From an uncultured Roseburia sp. (GTDB lineage: Bacteria; Bacillota; Clostridia; Lachnospirales; Lachnospiraceae): a stretch of 35,673 nucleotides of DNA. Positions 26,312 to 35,348 of this stretch are shown here, in pieces (the stretch's first letter is position 1; the number at the start of each line of letters is the position of its first letter). Where the stretch lies: the NCBI GenBank assembly GCA_947088675.1, contig CAMUHN010000032.1, positions 1 through 35,673 of the forward strand. The letters are read 5' to 3'. The translations under genes and the position numbers were made by a program. The notes beneath the pieces were generated by a model. That model did no database searches. It was not told the DNA's origin and worked only from the letters and a program-made list of their open reading frames with translations.

Positions 26312-26344
26312 TGTTACAATAAAAAACAGTCCGGGCAGTCCGGG
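26312..26344 (+). promoter_or_regulatory. possible extended -10 promoter and 9-bp tandem repeat before the lipoprotein gene
   Basis: TGTTACAAT (26312-26320) is an extended -10 element without a good -35. The expected start site, near 26327, coincides with a tandem repeat CAGTCCGGG-CAGTCCGGG (26327-26344) that is GC-rich in an AT-rich gap. Confidence 0.4.
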
Positions 26345-26394
26345 CAATTACAAAATACGACAAATGCACCATTGATGCAGAAATGAGGTTATGA

Positions 26395-27573
26395 ATGAAA
26401 AAAAAGATATGGGCAATTTTTGCTTTGACGCTTCTCCCCGTAGCCGCAGGATGCGGCAGCAAAGAAACACTCTCCGACAGTACCGAATCCATGGAATCCG
26501 TTTTCCCAACGGAATCCGCTGTCGCCACGGAGGCTTTGCTTATGGCAGAGACAGAGGAAACAGAATTTTCATTTGACGAACCGTATGGGGAGGTCAATCT
26601 GTGCGACTATAAAAATCTGGCTGCCGAGAGAAAACAGTACCAGATTACAGAAAGTGAGATTGATGAACAAGTTGAATTACTGCTCTACGATTATGTAGAA
26701 TATCAGGATGTCAACCGGCCGTCCCAGGCCGGCGATTATGTATCCGTCACAATGACCGGTACCGAAAACGAGAATGTCCTGTTCGATTATACGGAGGAAA
26801 CGTTTGACGTCTCTATCGGAGCGGAAGAATTTGGAGCTGAATTTGACGAACGGCTGACCGGCGTTTCCATCGGAGATAAGCTTAATTTTTCCATACACTA
26901 CAGCGCTGACTATGAAGACGCAGAACTTGCGGGACTCACGGTTTCGTATGATATCACAGTCTCTGATATATATGAAGAAATACTGCCGGAACTGACAGAT
27001 GAATTTATTACAGGTACGCTTGATTATGTCTCACAGGAAGACATGCGAACGCAGCTTGCAGAACAGCTGCAAAATACTTATGACGCAGAAAGCGAATATG
27101 AACTGCGTGAAAATTTAATTCAGCAGGTTGTAGATAATTCCGAATTTATCAGCGGATCTGACGCCCTCTATGATTACTGCGAGAGAAGCATCGACGAATC
27201 TTACCTCTCCTACGCAGACATGTTTGGCTGCCAGACCGTTCAGGAAGTCTACACACTTTTCGGAATTACTGCCTCCGAAGTGCGCGAGGAAGCGCTTAAT
27301 CTGGCGCGCCGCATGATCGCAGTGCAGGCAATCAAAGAAGCGGAACAGATCTCCCTCTCCGAGGAAGAGTATAATGACGGACTTGCCCGCTATGCGCAGG
27401 AAATGGAACTGGAATCAGTCGATGACCTTTTGGACCAGTATGACGAAAATGCTGTGCGCTCCTGGATCATTGAAGATAAAGTACTTGATTTTCTGGAAGA
27501 CCATGCCGCAATCCGAAATGTCACGGCCGTGCATGACGAAGAAACCGATCTGGAAGAAGAGACAGAAGACTAG
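26395..27573 (+). CDS. lipoprotein related to trigger factor (FKBP-type domain plus chaperone-like C-terminus)
   Basis: The 392-residue protein starts with a lipoprotein signal peptide with the lipobox VAAGC (Cys20) and is therefore exported and membrane-anchored. An acidic linker (about 23-60) leads to a segment resembling the linker and PPIase part of trigger factor: ESEIDEQVELLLYDY, then GDYVSVTMTGT and FDVSIGAEEFGAEFDERLTGVSIGD. After it come LPELTDEFI and a long helical region, as in the C-terminal chaperone arms of trigger factor. The ribosome-binding N-terminal domain is absent. A role as an extracytoplasmic folding factor is inferred. The ATG at 26395 follows GAGG; the ATG at 26391 is in another frame and has no signal peptide. 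It is monocistronic and divergent from the zinc-ribbon gene. Confidence 0.85.
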   Translation: MKKKIWAIFALTLLPVAAGCGSKETLSDSTESMESVFPTESAVATEALLMAETEETEFSFDEPYGEVNLCDYKNLAAERKQYQITESEIDEQVELLLYDYVEYQDVNRPSQAGDYVSVTMTGTENENVLFDYTEETFDVSIGAEEFGAEFDERLTGVSIGDKLNFSIHYSADYEDAELAGLTVSYDITVSDIYEEILPELTDEFITGTLDYVSQEDMRTQLAEQLQNTYDAESEYELRENLIQQVVDNSEFISGSDALYDYCERSIDESYLSYADMFGCQTVQEVYTLFGITASEVREEALNLARRMIAVQAIKEAEQISLSEEEYNDGLARYAQEMELESVDDLLDQYDENAVRSWIIEDKVLDFLEDHAAIRNVTAVHDEETDLEEETED

Positions 27574-27596
27574 ACAGAAAGCATGCTTTGGACGGC

Positions 27597-27629
27597 GCAG
27601 AGAATCTCCCATATCCGGGGATTCTCTGC
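27597..27629. terminator. hairpin between convergent genes
   Basis: A GCAGAGAATC stem with further pairing (27597-27610 with 27617-27629) lies between the stop codons of the plus-strand lipoprotein gene and the minus-strand ZIP gene. Neither side has a T run, so it may be a bidirectional 3' stabiliser or a weak terminator. Confidence 0.5.
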
Positions 27630-27637
27630 ACATGTGG

Positions 27638-28420
27638 CTATCCAAGCATTACATCCAAAAGCATCATCAGGGCGAATCCGCAAATAATGCCCGTAGTTGC
27701 AGAATAAGGCTGTGCTGCCTGATTTCTCTGACATTCCGGAATCAGCTCATGGACAGCCACAAGAATCATGGCGCCGGCTGCAAATGACAGCGCATATGGA
27801 AGAACCGCTTCCACATAGACGACAAGCCATGCGCCAATCACTCCGGCCACAGGCTCAACCATTCCGGATGCCTGCCCCAACAGAAAACTTCGCTTTCTCG
27901 AATATCCCTCTCTGCGCAGAGGAACGGATACGGCCGCACCCTCCGGAAAATTCTGTAAACCGATCCCGACTGCGATCGTGATCGCCCCCATCAGTCCCTC
28001 CGCCGTGTGATTTCCGCTCTGCAGCGAACCAAACGCAACGCCGACCGCAAGCCCTTCCGGAATGTTGTGCAGCGTAATTGAAAAAATCAGCATAAAAATA
28101 CGGTTAATTTTTTCATCCACGCGCTCTCTCTGAAATGTTACAATCTTATCCGACCCCCACATAAACAATGCTCCGCACAAAAAGCCTGTCGTTGCGACAA
28201 AATATGCCGGAATCTTTGATGTCCTGCTCGCCTGCTCAATCGCCGGAGCAAGCAGCGACCAGAAGCTTGCCGCAATCATAACGCCGGAGGCAAATCCAAG
28301 CATTAAATTCATGGCTTTAGGATTCGGGGATTTAAAAAAGACGACTGTCGCGGCGCCAAGAGCAGTGATTAACCATGTTCCAAGCGTCGCGGCAAGCGCC
28401 ATTAATACAAGTTGATTCAT
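27638..28420 (-). CDS. ZIP family divalent metal transporter (ZupT-like)
   Basis: The 260-residue integral membrane protein has about eight hydrophobic segments. The two intramembrane metal motifs are visible: HNIPEG in the fourth segment and QNFPEG in the fifth (the equivalent of HxxxE, with Gln in place of His). The later VHELIPE is typical of the GufA/ZupT branch. It imports Zn, Fe or Mn; the metal cannot be told from sequence. GGGAGGTG precedes the ATG. The 92-base gap to carB has a TATAAT with no well-spaced -35, and no carB terminator, so co-transcription with carB is possible. Confidence 0.93.
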   Translation of the reverse strand: MNQLVLMALAATLGTWLITALGAATVVFFKSPNPKAMNLMLGFASGVMIAASFWSLLAPAIEQASRTSKIPAYFVATTGFLCGALFMWGSDKIVTFQRERVDEKINRIFMLIFSITLHNIPEGLAVGVAFGSLQSGNHTAEGLMGAITIAVGIGLQNFPEGAAVSVPLRREGYSRKRSFLLGQASGMVEPVAGVIGAWLVVYVEAVLPYALSFAAGAMILVAVHELIPECQRNQAAQPYSATTGIICGFALMMLLDVMLG

Positions 28421-28512
28421 TTTTGCACCTCCCTTACCCCATTATATTGAGAAACGGGATGGTCGGTGCAATCTATTGTTTTTATTTTGTTACTATTCTG
28501 GCATTATGGCGA

Positions 28513-31500
28513 TCAGTTTTTGATCTGTGCATGCAGTTTCTGCAGAGGCTGCACCTCGCTGCTGCCATGTTTCTGCAGCGAAAGGATCCCGCTCACTGTC
28601 GCTTTCGCAGCCGCCATTGTCGTCATATATGGCACTTTCTTTTTGATCGCGGCTTTGCGCAGATAACTGTCATCCGCATGACGTTCCCTTCCAACCGGCG
28701 TATTGATAATCAAATCAATCTTTCCATTTGTAATCAGATCGCGCATATCCGGCCTGCCTTCCTGCAGCTTGTAAACCATTTCCGCCGAAATTCCGGCATC
28801 CTGAATCACTTTGCATGTATTCTTAGAAGCAATGATGTGAAATCCGGCTTTTGCAAACATTGCCGCAACTTCCGCAACTTCCGGCTTATCCCTGTCGCTT
28901 ACGGAGATTAAGACTGTTCCGCCAAGCGGCAGCTTCATCTGCGTCGCTTCCTGCGCTTTATAAAACGCCTCCCCGTAAGAAGCGGAAAGTCCAAGCACCT
29001 CGCCGGTAGACCGCATCTCCGGCCCCAGAACCGGGTCAACCTCCTGAAACATATTAAACGGAAATACGGCCTCTTTTACCCCATAGTAGGGGATATGCCG
29101 CTCCTTTAACGACGGAACGGGCGACGGACGGCCCGTCAGTTTGGCCGTAACAATCTCAATTGCAAGCGGAACCATGGAAATCCCGCAGACTTTTGATACA
29201 AGCGGAACCGTGCGCGACGCGCGCGGGTTTGCCTCTAAAACAAACACTTTCCCATTTTCAATCGCATACTGCATGTTCATAAGTCCTTCCACATGCATTT
29301 CCTCTGCGATCTTTCTGGTATATTCCTTGATCGTCGCCACATTTTCTTCCGAGATATGTTTTGAGGGGATAATGCAGGCAGAATCTCCGGAATGTACGCC
29401 GGCAAGTTCGATGTGCTCCATCACAGCCGGTACAAACGCATGGCTTCCGTCGCTGATGGCATCAGCTTCGCATTCGGTCGCATGGCCCAAAAAGCGGTCG
29501 ATTAAAATCGGACGATCCGGCGTTACACCGACAGCCGCATCCATATAACCGGCCATACTCTCTGCGTCATAGACAACTTCCATTCCTCTCCCGCCGAGCA
29601 CATAGGACGGACGCACCATAACCGGATAACCGATCTGGTCCGCAATCTCTAACGCTTCCTCTACATTGACGGCCATGCCGGATTCCGGCATCGGAATACC
29701 AAGTTTTTCCATCATCGCACGAAACAGGTCGCGATCCTCCGCAAGATCAATCACCGACGGGGATGTACCCAGGATCGTGACCCCGTTTTTCTCAAGATCC
29801 GCCGCAAGGTTGAGAGGCGTCTGCCCGCCAAACTGTGCAATCACACCAACCGGTTTTTCTTTCTTATAAATGCTTAAGACGTCTTCCAGTGTCAGCGGTT
29901 CAAAGTACAGCTTGTCGGACGTATCGTAATCCGTCGATACCGTCTCCGGATTGCAGTTGACAATAATTGTCTCAAATCCCAGTTTTTTCAGCGCAAGAGC
30001 GGCATGTACACAGCAATAGTCAAATTCGATTCCCTGACCGATACGGTTTGGCCCGCCGCCAAGAATCATAATCTTTGGCCTGCCGTCCGCTACCGGATTT
30101 TTATCTTTTGCATTGTAGGTGGAATAATAATAAGCGCTGTCTTTTGTCCCGCTTACATGTACGCCTTCCCATGCTTCTTCCACCCCAAGCAGAATACGCT
30201 TTTCCCGGATGCTGTCCTCTGTAATCTCTAAGATCTGGCTTAGGTATTTGTCTGAAAATCCGTTCTTTTTCGCGCGGATCAGCGCTTCATCCGACGGCAG
30301 ATGTCCCTTTTCCTGCAAAAGCGCTTCTTCTTCCTCCACAAGCTCTTTCATCTGCTCCAGAAAATAATGTTTTACTTTTGTAACATCATGGATTTCCTCC
30401 ACGGACGCCCCTTTTCGAAGCGCCTCATAGATAATGAAATAGCGTTCGCTTGACGGCGTAATCAGAAGCTTCATCAGCTCTTCTTTTGTTTTCCGGTCAA
30501 AATCCTTTGCATGTCCCAGTCCATAGCGCCCGGTCTCAAGGCTTCGTACCGCTTTCTGAAACGCCTCTTTAAAGGTCTTTCCAATGCTCATTACCTCGCC
30601 CACTGCACGCATCTGTGTGCCCAGCTTGTCTTCTACTCCTTTAAACTTTTCAAATGCCCAGCGCGCAAATTTAATTACGACGTAATCCCCGTCCGGCACA
30701 TAGCGGTCCAGCGTACCGTATTTCCCGCATGGAATCTCTGCGAGCGTAAGCCCGGACGCCAGCATTGCCGACACAAGCGCAATCGGAAAACCGGTCGCTT
30801 TCGACGCAAGCGCTGAAGAGCGGGATGTCCTTGGATTGATTTCTATGACAATGTCCCTGTCTGTCTTTGGATCATGCGCCCACTGTACATTCGTGCCGCC
30901 GATCACCTGAATGGATTCCACAATGCGGTAGGATTTTTCCTGCAGACGCTTTTGCACTTCCTCCGAGATCGTAAGCATCGGCGCGGAACAGAACGAATCA
31001 CCGGTATGCACGCCGAGCGGATCAATATTCTCGATAAAGCATACCGTAATCATATTGTTGTCCGCATCACGCACAACTTCCAATTCCAGCTCTTCCCAGC
31101 CTAAGATCGACTCTTCCACAAGAACCTGCCCGACAAGGCTTGCCGCCAGCCCTCTTGCACAGACTGTCTTTAACTCCTCCACATTATACACAAGCCCGCC
31201 GCCCGCGCCGCCCATAGTATAAGCAGGGCGCAGCACAACAGGATAGCCGAGCTTTTCTGCAATCCGCATCGCCTCCTCCACAGAATAGGCGACTTCGCTT
31301 CTTGCCATCTCTATCCCAAGGCTGTCCATCGTCCGCTTAAATTCAATACGGTCTTCTCCGCGCTCAATGGCATCCACCTGTACGCCAATCACCTGGACGT
31401 GATATTTTTCCAGTACGCCGCTCTTTGCAAGCTCCGAACAAAGGTTAAGGCCCGACTGCCCGCCAAGGTTCGGCAGCAGCGCATCCGGCCTCTCCTTTGC

Positions 31501-31734
31501 AATAATCTGCTCCATGCGCTCTGCATTTAACGGTTCGATATAGGTGACATCCGCAGTCTCCGGATCTGTCATAATGGTCGCCGGATTCGAATTGACCAGC
31601 ACAATCTCATAACCTAATTTCTTCAGCGCTTTACAGGCCTGCGTACCGGAATAATCAAATTCGCAGGCCTGTCCGATCACAATCGGCCCGGAACCAATAA
31701 TCAGTACTTTATGGATATCTTTTCTCTGGGACAT
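28513..31734 (-). CDS. carB: carbamoyl-phosphate synthase large subunit
   Basis: The full-length 1073-residue enzyme makes carbamoyl phosphate for pyrimidines and arginine from bicarbonate, ammonia (channelled from glutamine by CarA) and two ATP. It contains the duplicated ATP-grasp architecture: first half from VLIIGSGPIVIGQACEFDYSG, second half from IMILGGGPNRIGQGIEFDYCC, then a C-terminal MGS-like regulatory domain (about 940-1073) with the motif NTPVGRERHADDSYLRKAA. AGGAGG lies 5 bases before the ATG. carA and other pyr or arg genes are absent nearby. It has its own promoter. I see no PyrR-type attenuator or ArgR box in the short leader, though ArgR is encoded in the same window. Confidence 0.98.
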   Translation of the reverse strand: MSQRKDIHKVLIIGSGPIVIGQACEFDYSGTQACKALKKLGYEIVLVNSNPATIMTDPETADVTYIEPLNAERMEQIIAKERPDALLPNLGGQSGLNLCSELAKSGVLEKYHVQVIGVQVDAIERGEDRIEFKRTMDSLGIEMARSEVAYSVEEAMRIAEKLGYPVVLRPAYTMGGAGGGLVYNVEELKTVCARGLAASLVGQVLVEESILGWEELELEVVRDADNNMITVCFIENIDPLGVHTGDSFCSAPMLTISEEVQKRLQEKSYRIVESIQVIGGTNVQWAHDPKTDRDIVIEINPRTSRSSALASKATGFPIALVSAMLASGLTLAEIPCGKYGTLDRYVPDGDYVVIKFARWAFEKFKGVEDKLGTQMRAVGEVMSIGKTFKEAFQKAVRSLETGRYGLGHAKDFDRKTKEELMKLLITPSSERYFIIYEALRKGASVEEIHDVTKVKHYFLEQMKELVEEEEALLQEKGHLPSDEALIRAKKNGFSDKYLSQILEITEDSIREKRILLGVEEAWEGVHVSGTKDSAYYYSTYNAKDKNPVADGRPKIMILGGGPNRIGQGIEFDYCCVHAALALKKLGFETIIVNCNPETVSTDYDTSDKLYFEPLTLEDVLSIYKKEKPVGVIAQFGGQTPLNLAADLEKNGVTILGTSPSVIDLAEDRDLFRAMMEKLGIPMPESGMAVNVEEALEIADQIGYPVMVRPSYVLGGRGMEVVYDAESMAGYMDAAVGVTPDRPILIDRFLGHATECEADAISDGSHAFVPAVMEHIELAGVHSGDSACIIPSKHISEENVATIKEYTRKIAEEMHVEGLMNMQYAIENGKVFVLEANPRASRTVPLVSKVCGISMVPLAIEIVTAKLTGRPSPVPSLKERHIPYYGVKEAVFPFNMFQEVDPVLGPEMRSTGEVLGLSASYGEAFYKAQEATQMKLPLGGTVLISVSDRDKPEVAEVAAMFAKAGFHIIASKNTCKVIQDAGISAEMVYKLQEGRPDMRDLITNGKIDLIINTPVGRERHADDSYLRKAAIKKKVPYMTTMAAAKATVSGILSLQKHGSSEVQPLQKLHAQIKN

Positions 31735-31787
31735 TCTCTCTCCTCCTGTCAGTAATCATAGATATTAAAACCCTAATCTGATTCCTT

Positions 31788-31816
31788 ATTATACTGAAAA
31801 ATGTCCGCACTGGCAA
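31788..31816 (-). promoter_or_regulatory. carB promoter
   Basis: On the minus strand TTGCCA (31816-31811) is followed after 17 bases by a perfect TATAAT (31793-31788), about 54 bases before the carB start codon. Confidence 0.75.
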
Positions 31817-31825
31817 TCAAAAATA

Positions 31826-34800
31826 CTATAGAATCACTGATTTATGCAAAATATCCAAAAATCCGCCGTGACAGGGCTCCAGCATAAGCCCTTTTTGGGC
31901 ATATTCGGCCGCTCTCTCTTCCTGCTGCCTTCCAAGACATCCAAGCGCCGCCATATACAGGCAGTGCACTTTATTTTTCCGGTTTAGATCAGCCTCAAAA
32001 ATCAAAAAATCGGGCAGGGAAACGGCAAAATAGTCGATTTTCATATTATCTTCCATATGTTCTTCTGCATAATCGCAGAACGCATCAAACCGCCTCGCAG
32101 CTTCTTTGGCATTGCCAAGCATTTTTTCTGCAAGCGCAGCATAATACATCATCTGCGGCGGCTGATCGTTGTAATACATGGCATCGGTGAGCAAAAACTC
32201 TCCTCTTGCCGCAAGCGTAAACGCATTCTCTCTTTTCTCTTTCTCCTCATAGAGACAGCCGAGCATATAGTAAAGATCATTGTCAAACGCTCCGCAGAGC
32301 TTGCCTTCCCCAAGGTTATGCGGATAATGCAGCGCTTCCTCCAAAAGACGGATCGCCTTGTTTCGGTCGGTTTCTTTTTTTGCCAGATGCATCAGAGCGT
32401 TTCTGTACTGTGTCGGGATTTTTCCCTCGCCTCCCTCCCACGGATGGAACTGGTGAGCCATAATACAACGGTATGCCTTTTCATATTCTCCGTTCAGGTT
32501 TAACAGCGTGATATACTCCGTGTACAGATCGTCCCTCTGCTCCAGAAGCTCTTTATGCCGCTCCATATAAGACAGCCTTTCGTGAACCGGAACCTGCAGC
32601 GCTTTACAGAGCGAATCCCGTTCAAAGAAAATGCGCGCATCGCTCTGGTCCATGGAAAACGCCTGCTCCATATACGCCCGCGCCTTTTCTTTTTCCTGCA
32701 TTTTATTGTAGCAGGCAAGGGAGAGGTTTCGGTAGACAACCGGCAGATTCGTCTTCTCTTTACACTCCTCCCAAAGACGCACTGCCTCTTCAAAACGTCC
32801 TCTGTCATAAAACAGATTGCCAAGATAATATGCCGCAAAACTGCCGCCGTCTTTAACCGCCGTCTGAAGAACCTCCATATCGCTCAGCCGGTTCGGAAAA
32901 CAGTACCCCGGATCTGCCTGCTCCGCTCTCGCAAGCTGTTCCCTGTCTTTTGTGCAGTAATAGCGGTAGTAATGTACCATCGGCTCATCGTCTGCCGGCG
33001 CAAGTGAAAGGATTCCATCTGCCTCCCGGAAAAGACCTGCCTCCAGATAAGTCAGCGCAAGCTCTATATAATTGTGGTTTTCCCCCCGCATCCGCTCTCT
33101 TAATTCTTCCAATCCGCAGCCCGTCAGCCTGTATAACTCATACCGGCAGCCATGGTCAAGCGGATCCAGCTCTGCCGTCTGCTCTGCAAAATCAACTGCC
33201 TCATCTTTCCTGCCCAAAAGACGCAGAAGAGCCGATTTTAACGTTCTTGCCTTAATATTGCGAACACCCCGCTCCAGTGAACGCTCCACAAATGCAAGCG
33301 CCGTCTCGTAACCGCCAATATCTCTTATTTCTCCTCCTGCCGCAATGCAGGCAAGCTGATAATATGCCTTATCCTGCATATTTCCATCCCAGACCGCTTT
33401 ATAAAATGCGTCAGATGCAAGCCCTGTTTCCCCCACAGCCTTATGCGCAAGGCCAAGATTGTAGTATGGTTCGCAGTCATAGGGATTTGGATTTTTCCAT
33501 GTAGCAGTTTCGACTGCTCTCTGAAAACAACGGATACTCTCTGCAAACCGCCCCTTTTGATACAGATATTTGCCATAACCGTTATTTAACCGCAGATCGG
33601 ATGCATCACGCCTCAATCCCTCCTGATAGTAATCCTCCGGGGAATAAGTCGCATGACGGTACTGTTCGAGATGCACTGCCGCAAGAAAAAGTTTTTCCGT
33701 TGTAGGCAGCTCCTCCGGCGCAGGAATTTCTTCTGCCGGAGACGGCGTCGGCTCCGTATTTACTGACGGACGGCAGGAAAGGAGTTCTTTCCCGTCTTTC
33801 GTTACAAGAAGAAACAGATCCGTTTCATCCTCACACTCTTTTTCTGCCTCTCCCGTACAAAATTCTGTCGGGTGCAAACTTATTGTTTTCTCCGTCAATA
33901 CGCTGTCACGGTACGTCAGACAGACGTTCAGATCTGCAAGCTCCGCGGAAGAATACAGTGTCCATAAGATCTTTCCGTTCTGATACTCCAGATTAACCGC
34001 TAAATCCTTTGATGCGTTTTTGACAGCACCGGCTCCTTTATAGGGCATAAAATACTGGGTGAATCGTTTTTCCTCATATGGCTTTAGATATGTAAAATCA
34101 GGCTGGTTATCTGTAAACACGCCTGTCATCAGCTCAATATAAGGTCCGTTTTCATCTGTCAGATTGCGGTCCCATGCCTTTCCAAAATCTCCGTTCCCCC
34201 AGGTCCACTGCTTCTTCCCGGGAGAAATATGGTGATCGGCAACATGAAGAAGCCCTGCTCTCTTCCCATGATCATAATTGCCGATAAAATCATAGTCAGA
34301 GTGATAAGCCATATAGGAAGTCGGCACCGGAATATTTTTATATCTGGAAATATCCGTACCGGGCGCATAATTTACTTTATAGTACACTCCGTCTGCAATC
34401 GGAAACCTGGACACAGCCCTTTTTCCATGATCCATAACAGCGGTTACATCAGGCGGAAATACAGACTGCGTGTCGTCGTTCACAGCGACTGCCGGATTGG
34501 CCCACCAGAGAAACGTCTGGGGCTGACTGGTCGGGTTGTAAACCTGCCCCCTGATTTCCAGATAGGCCTTGTCCGGATACACTGTAAAACCGGCCATCCC
34601 TTTCGTATGAAACATTTTCTCCGTCTCGCCCACCCATACTGTAATGGATCCGTCTTTATTTTCTGTCACCGTATAGTCGACCGGATCAAATGTAGACGGC
34701 CTGTGATGCTGCGGCCAGTTAAATTCTATCCCTCCGGACACCCACGGCCCCGCAAGCCCGACTAACGCCGGCTTTATTACTTCGTTGTAATAGACCGCGT

Positions 34801-35071
34801 CATATCCGTTTGTCTTATCATAAAGACGCTGGATTTTGCCGCCGATCTCCGGAAGCACCATTACCAGAATATAATCGTTTTCCAAAAAAATTGCGTTGTA
34901 CTCTTTGTCTGTTTTCTGATCCGAGACTCTCTCGCAGACCGGGTGCGGATACACGCGCCCGCTGGATCCCTGATAAACTCGTTTCTCAAGAAACATTGGG
35001 TTTTTGTCATACTCCGCAATCTCATATGTCGGAATTACCACCTTTTCCTGCCGAATCGTTACTTTTCCCAT
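31826..35071 (-). CDS. DUF5107 and tetratricopeptide repeat protein
   Basis: The roughly 1081-residue protein starts with a DUF5107 domain (about 25-360). Its sequence suggests a beta-sandwich carbohydrate-active fold: KNPMFLEKRVYQGSSG, LPEIGGKIQRLYDK, GPWVSGGIEFNWPQHHRPSTF and WTWGNGDFGKAWDRNL. From about 480 to the end it consists of TPR-like helical pairs, such as YGKYLYQKGRFAESIRCFQRA and YYNLGLAHKAVGETGLASDAFYKA. There is no signal peptide, so it is probably cytoplasmic. Such proteins are usually found in sugar-utilisation loci; a glycan-processing role is inferred, and the substrate is unknown. The ATG at 35071 is preferred (AGGG 7 bases upstream; family-like start MGKVTIRQEKV); the frame is open up to 35215. 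An AraC-family gene is divergent. Confidence 0.88.
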   Translation of the reverse strand: MGKVTIRQEKVVIPTYEIAEYDKNPMFLEKRVYQGSSGRVYPHPVCERVSDQKTDKEYNAIFLENDYILVMVLPEIGGKIQRLYDKTNGYDAVYYNEVIKPALVGLAGPWVSGGIEFNWPQHHRPSTFDPVDYTVTENKDGSITVWVGETEKMFHTKGMAGFTVYPDKAYLEIRGQVYNPTSQPQTFLWWANPAVAVNDDTQSVFPPDVTAVMDHGKRAVSRFPIADGVYYKVNYAPGTDISRYKNIPVPTSYMAYHSDYDFIGNYDHGKRAGLLHVADHHISPGKKQWTWGNGDFGKAWDRNLTDENGPYIELMTGVFTDNQPDFTYLKPYEEKRFTQYFMPYKGAGAVKNASKDLAVNLEYQNGKILWTLYSSAELADLNVCLTYRDSVLTEKTISLHPTEFCTGEAEKECEDETDLFLLVTKDGKELLSCRPSVNTEPTPSPAEEIPAPEELPTTEKLFLAAVHLEQYRHATYSPEDYYQEGLRRDASDLRLNNGYGKYLYQKGRFAESIRCFQRAVETATWKNPNPYDCEPYYNLGLAHKAVGETGLASDAFYKAVWDGNMQDKAYYQLACIAAGGEIRDIGGYETALAFVERSLERGVRNIKARTLKSALLRLLGRKDEAVDFAEQTAELDPLDHGCRYELYRLTGCGLEELRERMRGENHNYIELALTYLEAGLFREADGILSLAPADDEPMVHYYRYYCTKDREQLARAEQADPGYCFPNRLSDMEVLQTAVKDGGSFAAYYLGNLFYDRGRFEEAVRLWEECKEKTNLPVVYRNLSLACYNKMQEKEKARAYMEQAFSMDQSDARIFFERDSLCKALQVPVHERLSYMERHKELLEQRDDLYTEYITLLNLNGEYEKAYRCIMAHQFHPWEGGEGKIPTQYRNALMHLAKKETDRNKAIRLLEEALHYPHNLGEGKLCGAFDNDLYYMLGCLYEEKEKRENAFTLAARGEFLLTDAMYYNDQPPQMMYYAALAEKMLGNAKEAARRFDAFCDYAEEHMEDNMKIDYFAVSLPDFLIFEADLNRKNKVHCLYMAALGCLGRQQEERAAEYAQKGLMLEPCHGGFLDILHKSVIL

Positions 35072-35182
35072 ATACATACCCTGCCCTTTCTCTTCCCCTG
35101 CCGCTTTTAGCCGCAGGCTCAAATCTGATTTCTCTGTATTTTCCGGTAACAGCCTGCCTGAAAAATTCATGCTCAGGCCGTT

Positions 35183-35189
35183 TTCGACA
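35183..35189 (-). promoter_or_regulatory. 0A-box-like heptamer near the DUF5107 gene start
   Basis: The minus strand reads TGTCGAA, a perfect 0A box, about 110 bases before the preferred start of the DUF5107 gene and just after a TATAGT. A heptamer occurs by chance several times in a window this size, so the functional value is doubtful. Confidence 0.2.
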
Positions 35190-35265
35190 GTTCTACTATA
35201 TATCTTCCGACGCAAAAAATCATTCCATAAAGTTGCGAAAAAATAGGAAATTATTGCTTATGACA

Positions 35266-35294
35266 TTGCAAACAGAAACTGCCTGTGTTATAGT
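35266..35294 (+). promoter_or_regulatory. promoter of the AraC-family gene
   Basis: TTGCAA (35266-35271), a 17-base spacer and TATAGT (35289-35294) lie 54 bases before the start codon at 35349. Confidence 0.65.
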
Positions 35295-35348
35295 GCTCCA
35301 AAAGACGATACTAAAATATTTAACAAACCAGGCAAGGAGCCAGCTGCA

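Noticed and set aside
31735-31825. Pyrimidine attenuator or ArgR box before carB
   Set aside because: The leader of about 50 bases has no terminator/antiterminator pair and no convincing ArgR palindrome.
35072-35215. 48-codon N-terminal extension of the DUF5107 protein
   Set aside because: It lacks a ribosome site, and family members begin close to MGKVTIRQEK.
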